From Limnohabitans sp. (GTDB taxonomy: Bacteria > Pseudomonadota > Gammaproteobacteria > Burkholderiales > Burkholderiaceae_C), in the NCBI GenBank assembly GCA_018883305.1, contig VEQI01000182.1, positions 1 to 6,998 on the forward strand: a DNA stretch of 6,998 nt. Reading direction: 5' to 3'. The notes beneath the pieces are model-generated. The model worked only from the letters and a program-made list of their open reading frames with translations. It was not told the origin of the DNA and ran no database searches. The translations under genes were made by a program, and so were the position numbers. Below, in pieces: positions 5,272-6,998 of the stretch (positions are counted from its first letter, which is position 1; each line of letters opens with the position of its first letter).

Positions 5272-6433
5272 TCACCGGCTGCAGCTGCTGGAAGGCAGTC
5301 GTGCCCTCTTCCCGGCCCTGGTGGCAGCCATGGCACAAGCGCGTGAGGACATTCTGTTTGAAACCTACATCTTTGATTTTCATGGTGACAGCCTGACCGT
5401 GGCCGAGGCACTGGCGCAAGCGGCTGAACGCGGGGTACAGGTGCGGGTGGTGCTGGACGGGGTGGGGACCCCCAAGATTCCTCAGCGCTGGGTGCAACGC
5501 TGGTCCGAGGCTGGCGTGAACTGGCGTGTTTACGAGCCGCTGGGGTGGGTGGGGCTGGCCTTGCCCACGCGCTGGCGACGGCTGCATCGCAAGCTGTGCG
5601 TGGTGGATCGTGTGGTGGCTTTTTGCGGGGGGATCAATCTCCTGGATGACTTTCACGACCCGCACCAACGCGCTCGGTTGGCCCATCCCCGACTGGACTT
5701 TGCGGTGCAAGTCCATGGGCCCATGGTGCACGCGGTTCACGCCACCATGACCCAATTGTGGTGGCGCATGCAACTGTCACAGCAATTGCGGCATACCCAG
5801 ATGAGCGAGGCCCTGGAGACCTTGCGTGAACATGAGGCAGGTCCGTTGCCCGTCTCCCGGGGGCGTTACCGGCTGGTGCTGCGTGACAACCTGCGTCACC
5901 GGCGCAGCATCCAGCGCAGCTATTTGCAGGCCATTGGGCGTGCCAAGCATGAAATCCTGATTGCCAATGCTTTTTTTCTGCCGGCAGGCAAACTCCGCCG
6001 AGCCCTGGTGCGGGCTGCCCAGCGCGGGGTCAAAGTCCGTCTGCTGTTGCAGGGGCATTACGAATACCTGCTGCCTTACCGTGCCTCGCGCCAGGTCTAT
6101 GGTCCCCTGCTGGCGGCTGGCGTGGAGATTCGGGAATACACCCCGAGCTATCTGCACGCCAAGGTGGCGGTCATCGACTCACGCTGGTTGACCGTGGGGT
6201 CGTCCAACCTTGATCCATTGAGCCTGTTGCTGGCGCGTGAGGCGAATGTGGTGGCTCAGGCCCCGTCGGTGGCGGCGGATCTGCGTCGGGCTTTGATGCA
6301 GGCGATGGATCAGGGGGGGCGTTTGATCGGACCCCATGACCATGAAGGGCGAACCTGGGGCCAGCGCCTGCTGGATTGGACGGCCTACTCACTGATGCGG
6401 ATGGCGATATTTCTCACAGCCAGGCGTTACTGA
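5219..6433 (+). CDS. clsB: Cardiolipin synthase B (two-HKD phospholipase D family)
   Basis: This 404-residue enzyme of the phospholipase D superfamily joins phospholipids at the inner membrane to make cardiolipin. E. coli ClsB has 413 residues and can also make phosphatidylglycerol. Two HKD motifs are present: HRKLCVVD (H123, K125, D130) followed by GGINL, and HAKVAVID (H313, K315, D320) followed by VGSSNLDPLS. LLEGSRALFPAL (23-34) and ILFETYIFDFHGD (45-57) are typical of the first domain, and LIANAFFLP (247-255) opens the second. There is no N-terminal membrane helix, unlike ClsA; the C-terminal DWTAYSLMRMAIFLTARR segment may be a membrane-associating helix. The ATG at 5219 is preferred because the next in-frame start would remove conserved sequence. 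It overlaps the upstream gene by 53 bases, has no Shine-Dalgarno sequence and is probably translated by coupling. E. coli ybhN, the third gene of that cluster, is absent here. Confidence 0.93.
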   Translation: MSAPASPSLNPSASSRADHRLQLLEGSRALFPALVAAMAQAREDILFETYIFDFHGDSLTVAEALAQAAERGVQVRVVLDGVGTPKIPQRWVQRWSEAGVNWRVYEPLGWVGLALPTRWRRLHRKLCVVDRVVAFCGGINLLDDFHDPHQRARLAHPRLDFAVQVHGPMVHAVHATMTQLWWRMQLSQQLRHTQMSEALETLREHEAGPLPVSRGRYRLVLRDNLRHRRSIQRSYLQAIGRAKHEILIANAFFLPAGKLRRALVRAAQRGVKVRLLLQGHYEYLLPYRASRQVYGPLLAAGVEIREYTPSYLHAKVAVIDSRWLTVGSSNLDPLSLLLAREANVVAQAPSVAADLRRALMQAMDQGGRLIGPHDHEGRTWGQRLLDWTAYSLMRMAIFLTARRY

Positions 6434-6460
6434 CCGTTGGGGGACGTGCTTGGCGAACGC

Positions 6461-6488
6461 CACCCTGTTGACAGAGGGTGCATCTGTC
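6461..6488. repeat. Two overlapping, mutually exclusive inverted repeats before folE
   Basis: CACCCT (6461-6466) pairs with AGGGTG (6475-6480) around 8 bases, and GACAGA (6470-6475) pairs with TCTGTC (6483-6488) around 7 bases. Both are perfect 6-bp arms and share position 6475, so only one can form at a time in RNA. Both cover the TTGACA at 6468-6473. They could be operator sites or the clsB 3' end structure, or could be chance. Confidence 0.4.
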
Positions 6489-6500
6489 GGCTGTTAGGAT
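6468..6500 (+). promoter_or_regulatory. Candidate folE promoter
   Basis: A perfect -35 consensus TTGACA lies at 6468-6473. The -10 is weak: TGTTAG at 6492-6497 has an acceptable 18-base spacer, while the better-looking TAGGAT at 6495-6500 would need a 21-base spacer. Transcription from here would start just before the ATG at 6507 and give a leader of about 25-30 bases to the ATG at 6531. This would let folE be expressed separately from the nudB-ybhP-clsB run. Confidence 0.4.
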
Positions 6501-6530
6501 GGTGGGATGTTGAAGAAAGCCAGGCCCGCC

Positions 6531-6998
6531 ATGAGTGACGTCGACCAGGGAACGCCCGTCTCGGTGAAGATCCGCGAAAGACTGCTTGCGGCAAACAAGC
6601 GTTTTCACTCCAACGACAACATTGCCGAGTTTGTTCAGCCCGGCGAGCTGGCATCCATTCTGGATGAGGTGGAGGAAAAAATGCAGGCGGTGCTCGACAG
6701 CCTGGTCATTGACACCGCCCACGACCACAACACCAGCGACACCGCCCGTCGGGTGGCCAAGATGTTTGTGCAGGAGGTGTTTCGTGGCCGCTACGTGCCG
6801 GCACCCACCATCACCGAATTCCCCAATGCCGAGCACCTCAACGAGTTGATGATCGTCGGGCCCATCACGGTGCGCAGTGCCTGCAGTCACCATTTTTGCC
6901 CGGTGATCGGCAAGATCTGGATTGGTGTGCTGCCCAATGAGCACACCAACGTCATCGGCCTGTCCAAGTACGCCCGTCTGGCCGAGTGGGTGATGGGC
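6531..6998 (+). CDS. folE: GTP cyclohydrolase I, N-terminal part (3' end outside window)
   Basis: FolE converts GTP to 7,8-dihydroneopterin triphosphate, the first step of folate synthesis and the substrate of NudB. The frame is open to the right edge, giving 156 codons from the ATG at 6531. Recognisable features are DTARRVAKMF (70-79), PITVRSACSHHFCP (111-124) and IGLSKYARLAEW (142-153). C118 and H121 match the zinc ligands C110 and H113 of E. coli, H120 matches catalytic H112, and S145-K146 match the GLSK substrate contacts. The third zinc ligand would lie beyond the window. The E. coli CEHH motif is CSHH here, a form I associate with a distinct FolE subgroup in betaproteobacteria. An in-frame ATG at 6507 would add 8 residues (MLKKARPA). 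The 6531 start is favoured because MSD...PVSVKIRERL resembles relatives' N-termini, but neither start has a clear Shine-Dalgarno sequence. The 97 bases after clsB suggest its own promoter. Confidence 0.9.
   Translation, partial: MSDVDQGTPVSVKIRERLLAANKRFHSNDNIAEFVQPGELASILDEVEEKMQAVLDSLVIDTAHDHNTSDTARRVAKMFVQEVFRGRYVPAPTITEFPNAEHLNELMIVGPITVRSACSHHFCPVIGKIWIGVLPNEHTNVIGLSKYARLAEWVMG

Noticed and set aside
6451..6462. TGGCG-AA-CGCCA inverted repeat as clsB terminator
   Set aside because: The loop would be only two bases and no T-run follows, so a functional terminator is not supported.
6414..6944. Minus-strand open frame opposite folE
   Set aside because: It lies antisense to the conserved FolE sequence, including the CSHH motif, and has no domain of its own.
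1..6998. Defence, phage, toxin-antitoxin or CRISPR system
   Set aside because: Every sizeable frame is either a recognisable metabolic gene, transport gene or DUF3237, or a shadow of one. No repeat array, integrase, transposase or defence domain is visible.

Overview
The window reads as a compact, high-GC chromosomal segment from a betaproteobacterium, most likely Burkholderiales and possibly Comamonadaceae. This rests on protein sequence character and on the gene set aspS / nudB / ybhP-like nuclease / clsB / folE. Taxonomy is inferred from recalled family sequences; no search was run. There are no rRNA, tRNA, CRISPR or insertion-sequence features. Coding density is high, and no non-coding stretch exceeds about 170 bases.

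Layout: (1) Positions 1-236 hold the 3' end of aspS, followed after 5 bases by a complete shikimate dehydrogenase gene, aroE (242-1093), on the same strand. (2) Two tandem GC-rich hairpins lie in the convergent gap 1094-1161. (3) On the minus strand, in reading order from the right, come a ten-helix EamA/DMT transporter (3790-2852), a DUF3237 protein (2808-2353) and a DctP-type TRAP solute-binding protein with a signal peptide (2223-1162). (4) A 167-base divergent gap leads to a plus-strand run: nudB (3958-4452), a YbhP-like endonuclease/exonuclease/phosphatase protein (4492-5271) and the cardiolipin synthase clsB (5219-6433), whose start lies inside the end of the previous gene. (5) A 97-base gap carrying a perfect TTGACA box inside overlapping dyads precedes folE, which runs off the right edge.

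Functionally, nudB and folE belong to one pathway. FolE makes dihydroneopterin triphosphate from GTP and NudB removes pyrophosphate from it on the way to folate. Between them sits the YbhP-ClsB pair, which is also a gene neighbourhood in E. coli, with ClsB making cardiolipin or related phospholipids. The aroE / dctP / DUF3237 / EamA block between aspS and nudB looks like accessory metabolic cargo: a dehydrogenase, an uptake receptor without its membrane subunits, a small protein of unknown function and a putative exporter. I see no defence system, mobile element or strong candidate for a wholly new system. The most interesting points are the unusual type of AroE, the orphan TRAP receptor, the DUF3237-EamA pairing, the ybhP/clsB dual-coding overlap and the folE upstream region.
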